Assembly: GCF_963975745.1 (NCBI RefSeq)
Contig: NZ_CAXBIB010000012.1
Coordinates: forward strand, 62,001 to 126,000
DNA length: 64,000 bases
Direction: 5' to 3'
From: Parvibaculum sp963975745
Lineage (GTDB): Bacteria > Pseudomonadota > Alphaproteobacteria > Parvibaculales > Parvibaculaceae
Shown: positions 1-7,746 of the stretch, in pieces
Position numbering within the stretch: position 1 is the first letter of the stretch
How the letters are laid out: each line of letters opens with the position of its first letter
Notes under the pieces: model-generated
Seen by the model: only the letters and a program-made list of their open reading frames with translations
Databases searched by the model: none
What the model was told of the DNA's origin: nothing
Made by a program: the position numbers and the translations under genes

Positions 1-20
1 GCACATGTACCCACATGTGC
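1..20. repeat. short inverted repeat at the left edge
   Basis: GCACATGT (1-8) and ACATGTGC (13-20) are exact inverted copies separated by four bases. The element sits at the window edge, so it may be part of a longer hairpin. No gene touches it. Function unknown; it could be a terminator stem or a protein-binding dyad. Confidence 0.5.
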
Positions 21-80
21 GGCCGAGTTCGACACACGCCCCGCGCATCCTTCACGTTGAAGATCGCAAGTTCGCGTGCC

Positions 81-113
81 GAAACCCCGGAAGCATCGCT
101 TCGCGGGGCTTTC
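81..113 (-). terminator. probable terminator of the small basic protein gene
   Basis: Bulged hairpin: GAAGC pairs with GCTTC around an ATC loop, extended by CCCCG/CGGGG and GAAA/TTTC. It lies about 35 bases past the stop codon of the minus-strand gene at 147-413. There is no long T-run, so the call rests on position and stem only. Confidence 0.4.
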
Positions 114-146
114 GGTGCGTGGCGTTTCAGATGCGGGCGGCGGGTG

Positions 147-413
147 TCAGAGAGAGGTTTCGTCGGTGGCCTTCTTCGCCGCCAGCTTCTTCTTCGGCCT
201 GGCGGCTTTCGCGGCCGCCCGCTCGGCCTTGGCCTTGGCGGCGGCTTCCTCGGCGTCGCGGGCGAGGCGGAGTTCGCGCAGCCGCGCGGTCTTGGCCGCG
301 GAGGCCCGCGCGGCGGTCTCGTTGAGGCCATGCGCGACAATGCTGGTCTGGTCGGCCTTGGACAGGCGCGCCTCGGCGGTCTTGAGCTTGACGTGAAAAT
401 TCCTGGCCGTCAT
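147..413 (-). CDS. small Ala/Lys-rich basic protein (88 aa), conserved-hypothetical type
   Basis: I do not recognise a named family. The protein starts MTARNFHVKLKTAEARLSKA and its second half is a low-complexity helix of Ala, Lys, Arg and Glu ending in a KKK-type basic tail (about residues 50-85), reminiscent of histone H1-like or nucleoid-associated tails. The start at 413 was chosen over the upstream in-frame ATG at 581 because AGGAA lies just before it and a terminator hairpin (449-475) separates it from the upstream region. It is monocistronic, with a hairpin after the stop. The low-complexity tail makes any functional assignment weak; nucleic-acid binding is only inferred from charge. 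Confidence 0.65.
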   Translation of the reverse strand: MTARNFHVKLKTAEARLSKADQTSIVAHGLNETAARASAAKTARLRELRLARDAEEAAAKAKAERAAAKAARPKKKLAAKKATDETSL

Positions 414-448
414 GGCTGGTTCCTTCCGCTGGTTGCGCGCCGGGCATG

Positions 449-475
449 AAAAAAGGCCGGGTTGTCCCGGCCTTT
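449..475 (-). terminator. intrinsic terminator upstream of the 88-aa gene
   Basis: Perfect 10-bp stem (452-461 with 466-475) around a TTGT loop, read on the minus strand into a run of six T (454-449). It would stop transcripts arriving from the 341-aa gene at 685-1710 and insulate the small gene downstream. Confidence 0.8.
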
Positions 476-684
476 CCCAATCATCCCGCCACCCTGCCGT
501 TACATCCGTGGTCAGGGCCTTGCGATGAAAAGCGACAGGGCCTCGGCCCCGGCTTTCGCCGGACGGGCATTCCCGCTGCACCCTGAGGCGCGCGAAAAGC
601 CACGATTTCCGTCGCTTTCATCAATATGGGGTGCCACGGCCCGAATACAATGGACAATCGGGAGACAATCGGCCGGTGCGGCGC

Positions 685-1710
685 TCAGCCGGCGATTTCC
701 CAGACGATGCCGTCCCCTTCGCGCCGGGCCGAAAGGCGCAGCCGGCGGTTATGGACCGCCAGCGCGCCGGTCCAGAGCTCGTTCCAGGCCGCGAAACCGG
801 CATCTCCGGGGGCAAGCCCGTCCATCAGGCGCCAGCCCTGCTGATGCAGCAATGTGCGGCCGCCGGTTTCGGCGATCTCGACCGTCTCGCCCTGTGCGGC
901 GGCCATGGCTGCGAGGTAGCGCGCGAAGTCGCCCGGCGCGCCGGGCGCGATGCCGAGCAGGGCGGCCGTCTCGTCGTAGAACTGCATGCCGACCAGCCGC
1001 GCCGCATGGCCGAGATGCGTCCGCGTCTCGGCCGGTCCGAACAGCTCCAGCAGCGTCGGCAGCAGCGAGCGCACATATTCCATCGCATAGGCGCGCTCGA
1101 CCTTTTTCAGCCGCTCCTCGGGCCAGCTGGCGCTGTCGAGCTGCGGCGCCCTTGCGGGGTCGAAATCGGGTGCGCTTTCATCGGGTGCGAAGCGGACGCG
1201 TTCGCTTTCGGCGATTTCGCGGCCGTAGTCGTAATAGTAGCCCTCAAGGCCCGGTGCGCCTTCCACCGTCTGGCCGGTACAGACGAAGCCGAGCCGCGGA
1301 TTGCCCAGCGAGACGCCGTTATGGCCGTGCCAGCCATGCAGCATCGCCTCGTTGACCCGCGCCGGAATGGCGCAGATCGCCGCGCCCTGCCAGATCCAGC
1401 GCGGCGGCGGATAGCGCACCCAGGCCTTGGCGTCGCTTTCGGGCATGTATTCGGTTTTGACGCCGCCCAGCGCATTCGAGAAATAATGATACTGCGCGCA
1501 GGCGACCGCGTCGGGCAGATCGTCGAGGCCGAGCTTTTTCAGGCCCGGCAGGAATTTCTCGAGATGCTGGCGGCGGAAATGGCCGAAGACGAATTGCGCC
1601 GCCGCCTCGGCGCTCTTGCGCGTCACCAGCGTCAGCACGAGGCCGGTCATCAGGGCGTTGTAGAGTTTCGCAACGGCCTTGTAGCCGGCGAGGGAGGGGG
1701 CAGGCGTCAT
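685..1710 (-). CDS. hypothetical protein of 341 aa
   Basis: I do not recognise the family with confidence. The protein begins MTPAPSLAGYKAVAKLYNAL and has no obvious signal peptide beyond a short hydrophobic stretch (TGLVLTLV, about residues 20-27). It contains an aromatic, Trp/His-rich centre (RYPPPRWIWQG, then LHGWHGHNG, about residues 122-155), which could be a ligand or metal pocket. The start at 1710 has GGGGAG upstream; the ORF extends to 1782 but with no better start. It is followed by an intrinsic terminator at 449-475. Upstream on the same strand, 90 bases away, is the ArsM-like gene; the two could be cotranscribed, but nothing in the sequence ties their functions. Confidence 0.6.
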   Translation of the reverse strand: MTPAPSLAGYKAVAKLYNALMTGLVLTLVTRKSAEAAAQFVFGHFRRQHLEKFLPGLKKLGLDDLPDAVACAQYHYFSNALGGVKTEYMPESDAKAWVRYPPPRWIWQGAAICAIPARVNEAMLHGWHGHNGVSLGNPRLGFVCTGQTVEGAPGLEGYYYDYGREIAESERVRFAPDESAPDFDPARAPQLDSASWPEERLKKVERAYAMEYVRSLLPTLLELFGPAETRTHLGHAARLVGMQFYDETAALLGIAPGAPGDFARYLAAMAAAQGETVEIAETGGRTLLHQQGWRLMDGLAPGDAGFAAWNELWTGALAVHNRRLRLSARREGDGIVWEIAG

Positions 1711-1800
1711 GCGGGGCGAACTCCCCTGTCGCGATGGTGGCGGGCGCGCACGAGGCTCCGTTTTACGTCGCGCGCGCCGCAAGTCAATCGCGGCCGGGTT

Positions 1801-2850
1801 TCAGCAGCAGGCGCCGCCTTCGGCGGCCGCGTCATTCGCGCCGAACGGCATCTGTGTGCCGCAGCCCTCGAAAATGCCGTAATGACGCGCGAAATCGCCG
1901 ATGAAGTCGAAATGCGGCGCCAACCGGCTTTCCTTCAGCATGCGCCATGTATTGCCGCAGACCGGGAAGACGCGGCCCTTCTCGATGCGGTGATGGGCGT
2001 CCAGCGTGAAGACATCCTCGGCATGGGCGATGCCGCCCCTGTAGATCACGGCCTGGCCGTAATCCTCGCAAGCCGGTTCGAGACCGTCGAGCTTGAAGAG
2101 CCGGTAGGTTGCCGAGAAGAAGCGCGCCGGCCCCAGCGCGCGGCGGATCGCGGCGTCGGTCACCGCGAGCGGCCGGTCGGCGACAAGGCGCGGATCGGCA
2201 AAGCCCGCCTGTTTCGCCAGCGTCAGGAAATCGTTCCAGTAGAGCGCGCCGCCCAGGCATTCGCCGAGCAACACCGGGTCGTCGCGCAGGGCCGGGTCGA
2301 GGCGGCGGTCGGCATAGACATCGGCGAAATAGAGTTCGCCGCCCGGCTTCAGCAGCGACCAGGCGCCATCCAGCACCGCGCGCTTGTCGGGCGAGAGATT
2401 GATGACGCAGTTCGAGACGATGATATCGAAGCTTCCCGGTTCGAGGCCGAGATCGCCCAGGCCCTCGATATAGCCTTCGCGAAAATCGACATTGCTCTGC
2501 GCATGGCCGAAACGTTCGCGGTGCCATTCGCGGTGGGCGCGGGCGACGGCCAGCTGCTCGGCCGTCATGTCGACGCCGGTCACCGAGCCGCTCTCGCCGA
2601 CCAGGCGCGACAGCGCATAGACGTCGCGGCCGGCGCCGCAGCCCAGATCGAGCACGCGCGCGCCCTCGAGCCTTTCGGGAATGACGAGGCCGCAGCCGTA
2701 ATAGCGGCTCAGCACCTCGTCGTGAATCTCGGACAGCACGGTGCGGATATGGGCCGGCGTCGCCGTCACGTCGCAACAGGCATCGGTCTTGAGATCGGTC
2801 GAGCCCTGCAGCGTCCGGCCGTAATATTCCTTCACCATCTCGACCGACAT
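1801..2850 (-). CDS. arsM: arsenite methyltransferase-like SAM-dependent methyltransferase
   Basis: Class I methyltransferase with SAM motif I DLGCGAGRD (residues 68-76). It carries the three cysteine positions that mark ArsM enzymes: Cys25/26 (DACC), Cys148 (SNCVINL) and Cys198 (GECLGG). ArsM enzymes bind As(III) through these thiols and make methylated arsenicals, which is a detoxification route. The N-terminal VKEYYGRTLQ also fits the family. It ends in a Cys-Cys pair. The start at 2850 has GGAGAAGG upstream and removes 20 unlikely residues. No arsR, arsB or arsC lies nearby, so activity on arsenic is inferred from the cysteines rather than context; a relative acting on another thiophilic substrate is possible. 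Confidence 0.8.
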   Translation of the reverse strand: MSVEMVKEYYGRTLQGSTDLKTDACCDVTATPAHIRTVLSEIHDEVLSRYYGCGLVIPERLEGARVLDLGCGAGRDVYALSRLVGESGSVTGVDMTAEQLAVARAHREWHRERFGHAQSNVDFREGYIEGLGDLGLEPGSFDIIVSNCVINLSPDKRAVLDGAWSLLKPGGELYFADVYADRRLDPALRDDPVLLGECLGGALYWNDFLTLAKQAGFADPRLVADRPLAVTDAAIRRALGPARFFSATYRLFKLDGLEPACEDYGQAVIYRGGIAHAEDVFTLDAHHRIEKGRVFPVCGNTWRMLKESRLAPHFDFIGDFARHYGIFEGCGTQMPFGANDAAAEGGACC

Positions 2851-2959
2851 CCGCGCCTTCTCCGTTTTCCCGTGAGCGATGGCGCGAGCCTGCCCGGCGC
2901 GGGGGCTCACCGTCCAGTCACAAGATGGAGAGGAAGACGGATGTCCGGCACACGCCGTC

Positions 2960-3685
2960 TCAGTCGATGCGGATCACCAGCGTCACATTGGCCGACAGCG
3001 TCTGTTCGCCGGCCGCCACGGGCACGCTCGAATCGCGTTCCATCGCCATCGCCGCCTTCATGTACATCGGCTGGGGCATGCTGACGCCGCCTTCCGAAAT
3101 GCTCTGGATCGGTCCCAGCGCCACGCCGGCGGCGCCGGCATAGAGCTTGGCCTTGCGGAGCGCATCGGCGACGGCCTTCCTGCGGGCTTCGTCGATCAGC
3201 GGTTCGGGCTTGTCGATCGAGAAGCGGATGCCCGAAAGCTGGTTCGAGCCCAGGCTCACCACGCGGTCGAGAATGCCGCCAAGGGCATCCAGATTGCGGA
3301 CCCTGACGGTCAACTGGTTCTGCACACGGTAGCCGCTGATCTTCGGCGTCTGCGGCCGGTCTTCCGGCTGCATCTGTTCGTAAACGGGGTAGACGGAGAA
3401 TTGCGAGGTCTGCATGTCGCGTTTCTCGATGCCGGCCTCTTCCAGCCCCTTGAACACGGATTCCATCGCTCTGGTGTTGGCGGCCAGCGCCTCGGCGGCG
3501 GTCTTGCCCTCGGTGACGACGCCGGTATCGATCCAGGCGATGTCGGGAACGCCGACGGCCTCGCCCTCGCCGGTGATGGTCAGGGTGCGTTGCGGCGGCG
3601 CATCGCTCGCCTGGGCCGGCGCGGCAAGCAGCGCGGCGAACAGCAAGGGAGCGACAAGGGCGGCGAGAGCGATACGGCGCGGCAT
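2960..3685 (-). CDS. exported SIMPL-domain (DUF541) protein
   Basis: 241 aa. Residues 1-26 form a clear Sec signal peptide (MPRRIALAALVAPLLFAALL then AAPAQA). The mature part matches the SIMPL/DUF541 pattern: TLTITGEGEAVGVPDIAWI at its start, GYRVQNQLTVRVRN in the middle, and a C-terminal ANVTLVIRID. Proteins of this type are periplasmic, often oligomeric, and linked to oxidative stress or envelope functions; the exact role is unknown. The start at 3685 is supported by a strong AGGAGG seven bases upstream. It is divergent from the fusion monooxygenase gene at 3876, so the two share a 190-base control region. Confidence 0.85.
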   Translation of the reverse strand: MPRRIALAALVAPLLFAALLAAPAQASDAPPQRTLTITGEGEAVGVPDIAWIDTGVVTEGKTAAEALAANTRAMESVFKGLEEAGIEKRDMQTSQFSVYPVYEQMQPEDRPQTPKISGYRVQNQLTVRVRNLDALGGILDRVVSLGSNQLSGIRFSIDKPEPLIDEARRKAVADALRKAKLYAGAAGVALGPIQSISEGGVSMPQPMYMKAAMAMERDSSVPVAAGEQTLSANVTLVIRID

Positions 3686-3875
3686 GGAGATGCCTCCTGT
3701 GAATGCGTCTGGGGGCGGAGCTTCGGCGCCGAACGGGGCGAAATTGCGGCGCCTGTCCACCCCCCGAATGAGGCGGGGGCCTCACCGGTTTGCGCAATGG
3801 CGCCCGGTCGCCCCGGCGCCGAAATTGAACGGGAAATCTGCCAATAAATCCGCCCATGATGCAAGAGACTGGCCA

Positions 3876-6347
3876 GTGACGTTTCAAGTGACGGTTCGCT
3901 ATTCCGACGGGACGACGCGCGAGATGGCGGTTGCGCCCGACCAGACCGTGCTGCAGGCGGCCGAGGAGAACGGCATACCGGTCGTCAGCGCCTGCCAGAG
4001 CGGCGTCTGCGGCACCTGTGTCGGGCGCTGCATATCGGGCGACTACGAGGCCGGTCATGTCGTCGGCCTCAACCGTTCCGAACGCGCCGAGGGTCGCATT
4101 CTCGCCTGCCAGACCCGCGTCCGTTCCGATTGCGTGGTCGAGTTCGAATATCCCTTCGATGGCAATGCGGCGCGCATCGTGGCCGGCGAGGCCGTGGTGA
4201 CGCGTGTCGAGCGTCTCGCGCCCGAGACCATGTTGCTGGCGCTCGACATTTCCGGCCTGCCGGCCGCGCCCGGTTTCCGGCCCGGCCAGTTCGCCCAGCT
4301 CGAGGTGCCGGGCAGCGGCGTCTGGCGCAGCTATTCCTTTGCCCATGCCGATGACGGGCGCGGCGAGGTCGAATTCCTGATCCGCCTGCTGCCGGAGGGC
4401 GCGATGTCGGACTGGCTGCGCCGTGCCGCGCCCGGTGCGCGGCTCCGGCTGCGCGCGCCGAAGGGCGATTTCCATCTGCGCCAGGTCACCCGGCCGATCG
4501 TGCTGATCGCCGGCGGCACCGGCCTCTCGGCAATCCTCGCCATGGCCGAACAGCTGGTCGCCGAAGCCTGCCCGCAGCCGGTCCGTCTGCTCTACGGCGT
4601 CACGCGCGCCGACGATCTGGTGCTGACCGACAGGCTCGACCGCCTCGCCGCGGCGCATCCGGATTTCAGTTGGGAGGCGATCGTCGCCGAGCCCGCGCCC
4701 GGATGGCAGGGCCGCCGCGGCCTCGTCACCGATCTCCTCGCCGGCACCGATCTGCACGGCGGCGCGGTCGACATCTATCTCTGCGGTCCGTCGGCCATGA
4801 TCGATGCGACGCGGGCCTGGCTGGCCGCGCGAGGCTTCGGCCAGGCCAGTCTCTGGTACGAGAAGTTCCTGCCCAGCGGGCCGGCCGCTGCGGGGCCCGC
4901 CGCCGCGCCGCCCGCCATCGACATCGCCGCCGCCCGGCAGCGCGGCCGCGGCACCGCCATCGTCATCGGCGGCTCGATCGCCGGCATGTCGGCGGCGCGG
5001 ATGCTCGGCGATCATTTCGAGAAGGTGATCGTGGTCGAGAAGGACCAGGATCATCGCCGCATGGAGGGCCGTCCCGGCGCCGCGCAGGGCTGGCATATCC
5101 ATCATCTGCTGGTCGCCGGCCAGCGCCAGCTCGAAACGGTCTTTCCCGGCATCATCGACGAGATGGTCGCGGCCGGCGCCTTCCGCGTCGACATGGGCGA
5201 GCAGTACCGGATCATGCTGGCGGGCGCCTGGAAGAAGCCGGTCAGCAGCGGCGTCGAGATCATCTGTGCCGGGCGGCCGCTGCTCGAATGGTGCGTTCGC
5301 CGCCGTCTCGACGGCGATCCGGCGATCGACTACCGCTACGAAAGCGAGGTCACCGACCTGGTGCTCGACCGCGATGCCCATGCGATTGTCGGCGTCGTCG
5401 CCACGCGCAACGGCGCGGCCGAATTTCTGCCGGCCGAATTCGTCGTCGATGCTTCCGGCAAGAACACGCCGGTGCCCGCCGCGCTGGCCCGTCTCGGCCT
5501 CGATGTGCCCGCCATCGAGGAAGACGAACTCAACTGCTTCTATTCGACCATGCAGCACCGTGTGCCGCCGGGGCGCGCGCGGCAGGACCGGGTAATGACC
5601 ATCTGTTATGCGCACCGGCCGCATCAGCGTTACTACGCGGCGCAGTTCCTCACCGACAGCAGCCGCACCACGCTGGCGACCAGTCTCGTCGGCTACAATT
5701 TCTACAGCCCGCCGCGCAACGAGACCGAGTTCCGCGCCTTTGCGCGGCAGATGCCGACGCCCGAACTCGCCGCCGAGATCGAGGGGCTCGAACCCTGTTC
5801 GCCGGTCTACAATTTCCGCTATCCGACAATGCAGCGCTGGCACTACGAGGATATGACGGCGCAGCCCTCGGGTCTGGTCGCGCTGGGCGATTCCTATTGC
5901 AGTGCCGATCCGGTCTCGGGCGCCGGCATGACCAAGGCGCTGCTCGAACTCGACGAATTGCGCAAGCTGCTGCGCGGCGGCTCGGTGCATGATCCGAAAT
6001 TCGTGCGCCGCTACTATCGCCGCGTCAGCCGCATTGCCGATCTCGTCTGGTCGGTGATCCGCGAACAGAACCTGCGCTATCCCTGGATCCCGGATGTCGA
6101 GAAGAAGCGCCCCTTCTATTTCCGCGCGCAGAACTGGTACATCGACCGCGTGCTCGAGGCGATGCACGAGGATCCGTCGATCTATCGCCACTATCTGATG
6201 GTGACGCATTTCGTCGCCCGGCCCGGCGTGCTGCTGCGGCCCGACGTGATGGCGCGCGTGCTTGGCAAATGGCTGGCCAGCCGCCTCAGCGGACGGAAAA
6301 CGCTGATCCAGAAGAATTTCGGACAACAGGAAGTCGAGCTGCCGTAA
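3876..6347 (+). CDS. fusion: 2Fe-2S/FAD/NAD(P)H reductase joined to a flavin monooxygenase (epoxidase-like)
   Basis: 823 aa from a GTG start. Residues 1-95 are a plant-type [2Fe-2S] ferredoxin domain with Cys40, Cys45, Cys48 and Cys78. Residues 105-335 are a ferredoxin-NADP reductase-type module with RSYSFA (151-156, FAD), GGTGLS (213-218, NAD(P)H) and CGPSAM (303-308). After an Ala/Pro-rich linker (335-358), a second flavoprotein begins with GGSIAG (365-370), continues with a QGWHIHHLL segment typical of LasC/Lsd18-like epoxidases, and has the GD motif at 671-672 (ALGDSYCSADPVSGAGM). The first half is the usual electron supplier of ring-hydroxylating oxygenases; here it is covalently attached to a flavin monooxygenase, so it probably feeds that half directly. 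An epoxide hydrolase follows 22 bases downstream, which supports epoxidation as the reaction. The substrate is unknown. GTG 3876 is the start that gives a complete ferredoxin domain; the ORF stays open upstream to 3414 without family sequence. Confidence 0.85.
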   Translation: MTFQVTVRYSDGTTREMAVAPDQTVLQAAEENGIPVVSACQSGVCGTCVGRCISGDYEAGHVVGLNRSERAEGRILACQTRVRSDCVVEFEYPFDGNAARIVAGEAVVTRVERLAPETMLLALDISGLPAAPGFRPGQFAQLEVPGSGVWRSYSFAHADDGRGEVEFLIRLLPEGAMSDWLRRAAPGARLRLRAPKGDFHLRQVTRPIVLIAGGTGLSAILAMAEQLVAEACPQPVRLLYGVTRADDLVLTDRLDRLAAAHPDFSWEAIVAEPAPGWQGRRGLVTDLLAGTDLHGGAVDIYLCGPSAMIDATRAWLAARGFGQASLWYEKFLPSGPAAAGPAAAPPAIDIAAARQRGRGTAIVIGGSIAGMSAARMLGDHFEKVIVVEKDQDHRRMEGRPGAAQGWHIHHLLVAGQRQLETVFPGIIDEMVAAGAFRVDMGEQYRIMLAGAWKKPVSSGVEIICAGRPLLEWCVRRRLDGDPAIDYRYESEVTDLVLDRDAHAIVGVVATRNGAAEFLPAEFVVDASGKNTPVPAALARLGLDVPAIEEDELNCFYSTMQHRVPPGRARQDRVMTICYAHRPHQRYYAAQFLTDSSRTTLATSLVGYNFYSPPRNETEFRAFARQMPTPELAAEIEGLEPCSPVYNFRYPTMQRWHYEDMTAQPSGLVALGDSYCSADPVSGAGMTKALLELDELRKLLRGGSVHDPKFVRRYYRRVSRIADLVWSVIREQNLRYPWIPDVEKKRPFYFRAQNWYIDRVLEAMHEDPSIYRHYLMVTHFVARPGVLLRPDVMARVLGKWLASRLSGRKTLIQKNFGQQEVELP

Positions 6348-6369
6348 GGCGGCCGGGGAGGGGAGCGGG

Positions 6370-7407
6370 ATGAGCGAAGCGCAACACCGGCTGGTCGATG
6401 TCAACGGCGTCCGGCTGCATCTGGTCGAACAGGGCGAGGGACCGCTGGTGATCCTCGTCCACGGCTTTCCCGAGCTCTGGTATTCCTGGCGCTTCCAGAT
6501 GCCGGCGATCGCCGGGGCCGGTTACCGCGTCGTCGCCATCGACCAGCGCGGCTATGGCCGTTCCTCGAAATTCTGGCAGCCCGATGCCTATCGCATCCAT
6601 CCGCTGGTCGGCGATCTGGTCGGCCTCGTCCATGCGCTGGGCGAAGGCCAGGCGATCCTGATCGGGCACGACTGGGGTGCGCCGGTCGTCTGGACGGCGG
6701 CCTGGCTTCATCCCGACATCTTCACCGGCGTCATGGGCATGAGCGTGCCCTTTTCGGGCTGCGGGCTGATCGCGTTGCCGGGCAATCCCTTCGGCGAGCG
6801 GCCGCCGCACGAGATCCACCGCGCGATCTCGGGGCCGGACCAGGATTTCTATCAGGTCCATTTCAGCGCGCTGGACGGCATCATCGTCGAAATCGAGCAG
6901 GACCTTCGCGGCTGGGTGCGCGATCTCACCTGGACGGCGTCGGGCGCCGGCATCGCGGGCGCCGGCGTCGATTTCAATGCCGGCGATCCGATCGAACTGA
7001 TCCGCGGCAGCGCCTTCTGCCTGAAGCCCGGCCAGCGCATGTGCGAGCGTTTCATGACGCCGCCCGAAATGCCGGCCTGGTTCACCGAGGCCGATCTCGA
7101 CATCTATGTCGACGCGCTGGAGCGCGGCGGCTTTTCCGGTCCGCTGAGCTACTACCGCAATCTCGAAAACGACTGGCACGACCTCGCGCCGATGCAGGGC
7201 AAGCCGATGACGGTCCCGGCCATGTTCCTGGGCGGCGAATATGATGTCGGCAGCTGGTGGGGCACCGAGGCCATCGCCCGGGCGCCGGAAGTCATCCCCA
7301 ACTGGCTGGGCGCCCGCATCGTCAAGGGCGCCGGCCACTGGGTGCAGCAGGAATATCCCGAAGAGACCAACGCCGCCGTGCTCGACTTCCTGCGCGCCCT
7401 GCGCTGA
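6370..7407 (+). CDS. epoxide hydrolase, alpha/beta-hydrolase fold
   Basis: 345 aa, usual length for soluble epoxide hydrolases. HGFPE (31-35) forms the oxyanion-hole region; the nucleophile is Asp101 in GHDWG; Asp292 (GGEYDVG) and His323 (GAGHW) complete the triad. Tyr261/262 in the SYYRN segment belongs to the cap. The enzyme opens an epoxide with water to give a diol, in the cytoplasm. It starts 22 bases after the fusion monooxygenase with a GGGGAGGGGAG ribosome site, so the two are surely one operon and probably act in sequence. Haloalkane dehalogenases share the fold but lack the HGFPE and cap-tyrosine pattern, so the call is firm; the substrate is not known. Confidence 0.9.
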   Translation: MSEAQHRLVDVNGVRLHLVEQGEGPLVILVHGFPELWYSWRFQMPAIAGAGYRVVAIDQRGYGRSSKFWQPDAYRIHPLVGDLVGLVHALGEGQAILIGHDWGAPVVWTAAWLHPDIFTGVMGMSVPFSGCGLIALPGNPFGERPPHEIHRAISGPDQDFYQVHFSALDGIIVEIEQDLRGWVRDLTWTASGAGIAGAGVDFNAGDPIELIRGSAFCLKPGQRMCERFMTPPEMPAWFTEADLDIYVDALERGGFSGPLSYYRNLENDWHDLAPMQGKPMTVPAMFLGGEYDVGSWWGTEAIARAPEVIPNWLGARIVKGAGHWVQQEYPEETNAAVLDFLRALR

Positions 7408-7424
7408 AACCGGGCTTCCCGGTT
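7408..7424 (+). terminator. hairpin after the epoxide hydrolase
   Basis: AACCGGG (7408-7414) and CCCGGTT (7418-7424) pair perfectly around a CTT loop directly after the stop codon. There is no T-run, so termination would not be a classical intrinsic one. The right arm also overlaps the -35 of the tRNA promoter. Confidence 0.4.
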
Positions 7425-7451
7425 GGCGACCCGGCCCCCTTGCTGCTATAT
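7423..7451 (+). promoter_or_regulatory. sigma-70 type promoter for the tRNA
   Basis: TTGGCG (7423-7428) as -35 and CTATAT (7446-7451) as -10 with a 17-base spacer; the tRNA 5' end lies 14 bases further. Spacing and composition fit a housekeeping promoter. Confidence 0.55.
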
Positions 7452-7464
7452 GGCGGGGCGCTGG

Positions 7465-7541
7465 GGGCCTGTAGCTCAGTTGGTTAGAGCGGACCGCTCA
7501 TAACGGTTTGGTCGCAGGTTCGAGTCCTGCCGGGCCCACCA
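7465..7541 (+). tRNA. tRNA with CAT anticodon, probably tRNA-Ile2
   Basis: Complete cloverleaf of 77 bases including an encoded CCA (7539-7541). The anticodon loop CTCATAA carries CAT at 7499-7501. The T arm reads GCAGG-TTCGAGT-CCTGC. Three tRNAs have a CAU anticodon. It is not initiator: the first base pair is a normal G-C and there is no GGG/CCC run in the anticodon stem. The acceptor pairs C4-G69 and C5-G68, and the TTGGTC variable region resembles E. coli ileX more than elongator Met, so the cytidine is probably modified to lysidine by TilS to read AUA. The Ile2 versus Met choice is an inference. Confidence 0.93.
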
Positions 7542-7613
7542 GCCTTCGCTCGCTTCGCGAGCTACGGCTCGGCGAGTCTCCTCATGCGTGAATTGGCGAA
7601 GCGAGCGAAGGCT
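7541..7613. repeat. 17-bp perfect inverted repeat just after the tRNA
   Basis: Arms 7541-7557 and 7597-7613 are exact inverted copies (AGCCTTCGCTCGCTTCG) separated by 39 bases. A second hairpin with a 7-bp stem (7645-7651 with 7656-7662) follows. The left arm begins at the last base of the tRNA CCA end. The pair could end the tRNA transcript or be a remnant of a mobile element at a tRNA 3' end; no integrase is present. Confidence 0.75.
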
Positions 7614-7746
7614 GCCGCGCCGAAGCCAAAGGCGAAGGCGGGCTGTCGCGCCCGCGCGCGACGGCCCGGCGAGCCACGCCCTCTCAATTCCTTTCTTCAA
7701 AACTAAGCCCTTGACCTGACTATTTCGCACCTCCATACTTAGCCAC

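Noticed and set aside
2907..6404. 1,165-codon minus-strand ORF
   Set aside because: It is antisense to the fusion monooxygenase and the SIMPL gene, has no family sequence and no ribosome site; long antisense frames are expected in high-GC DNA.
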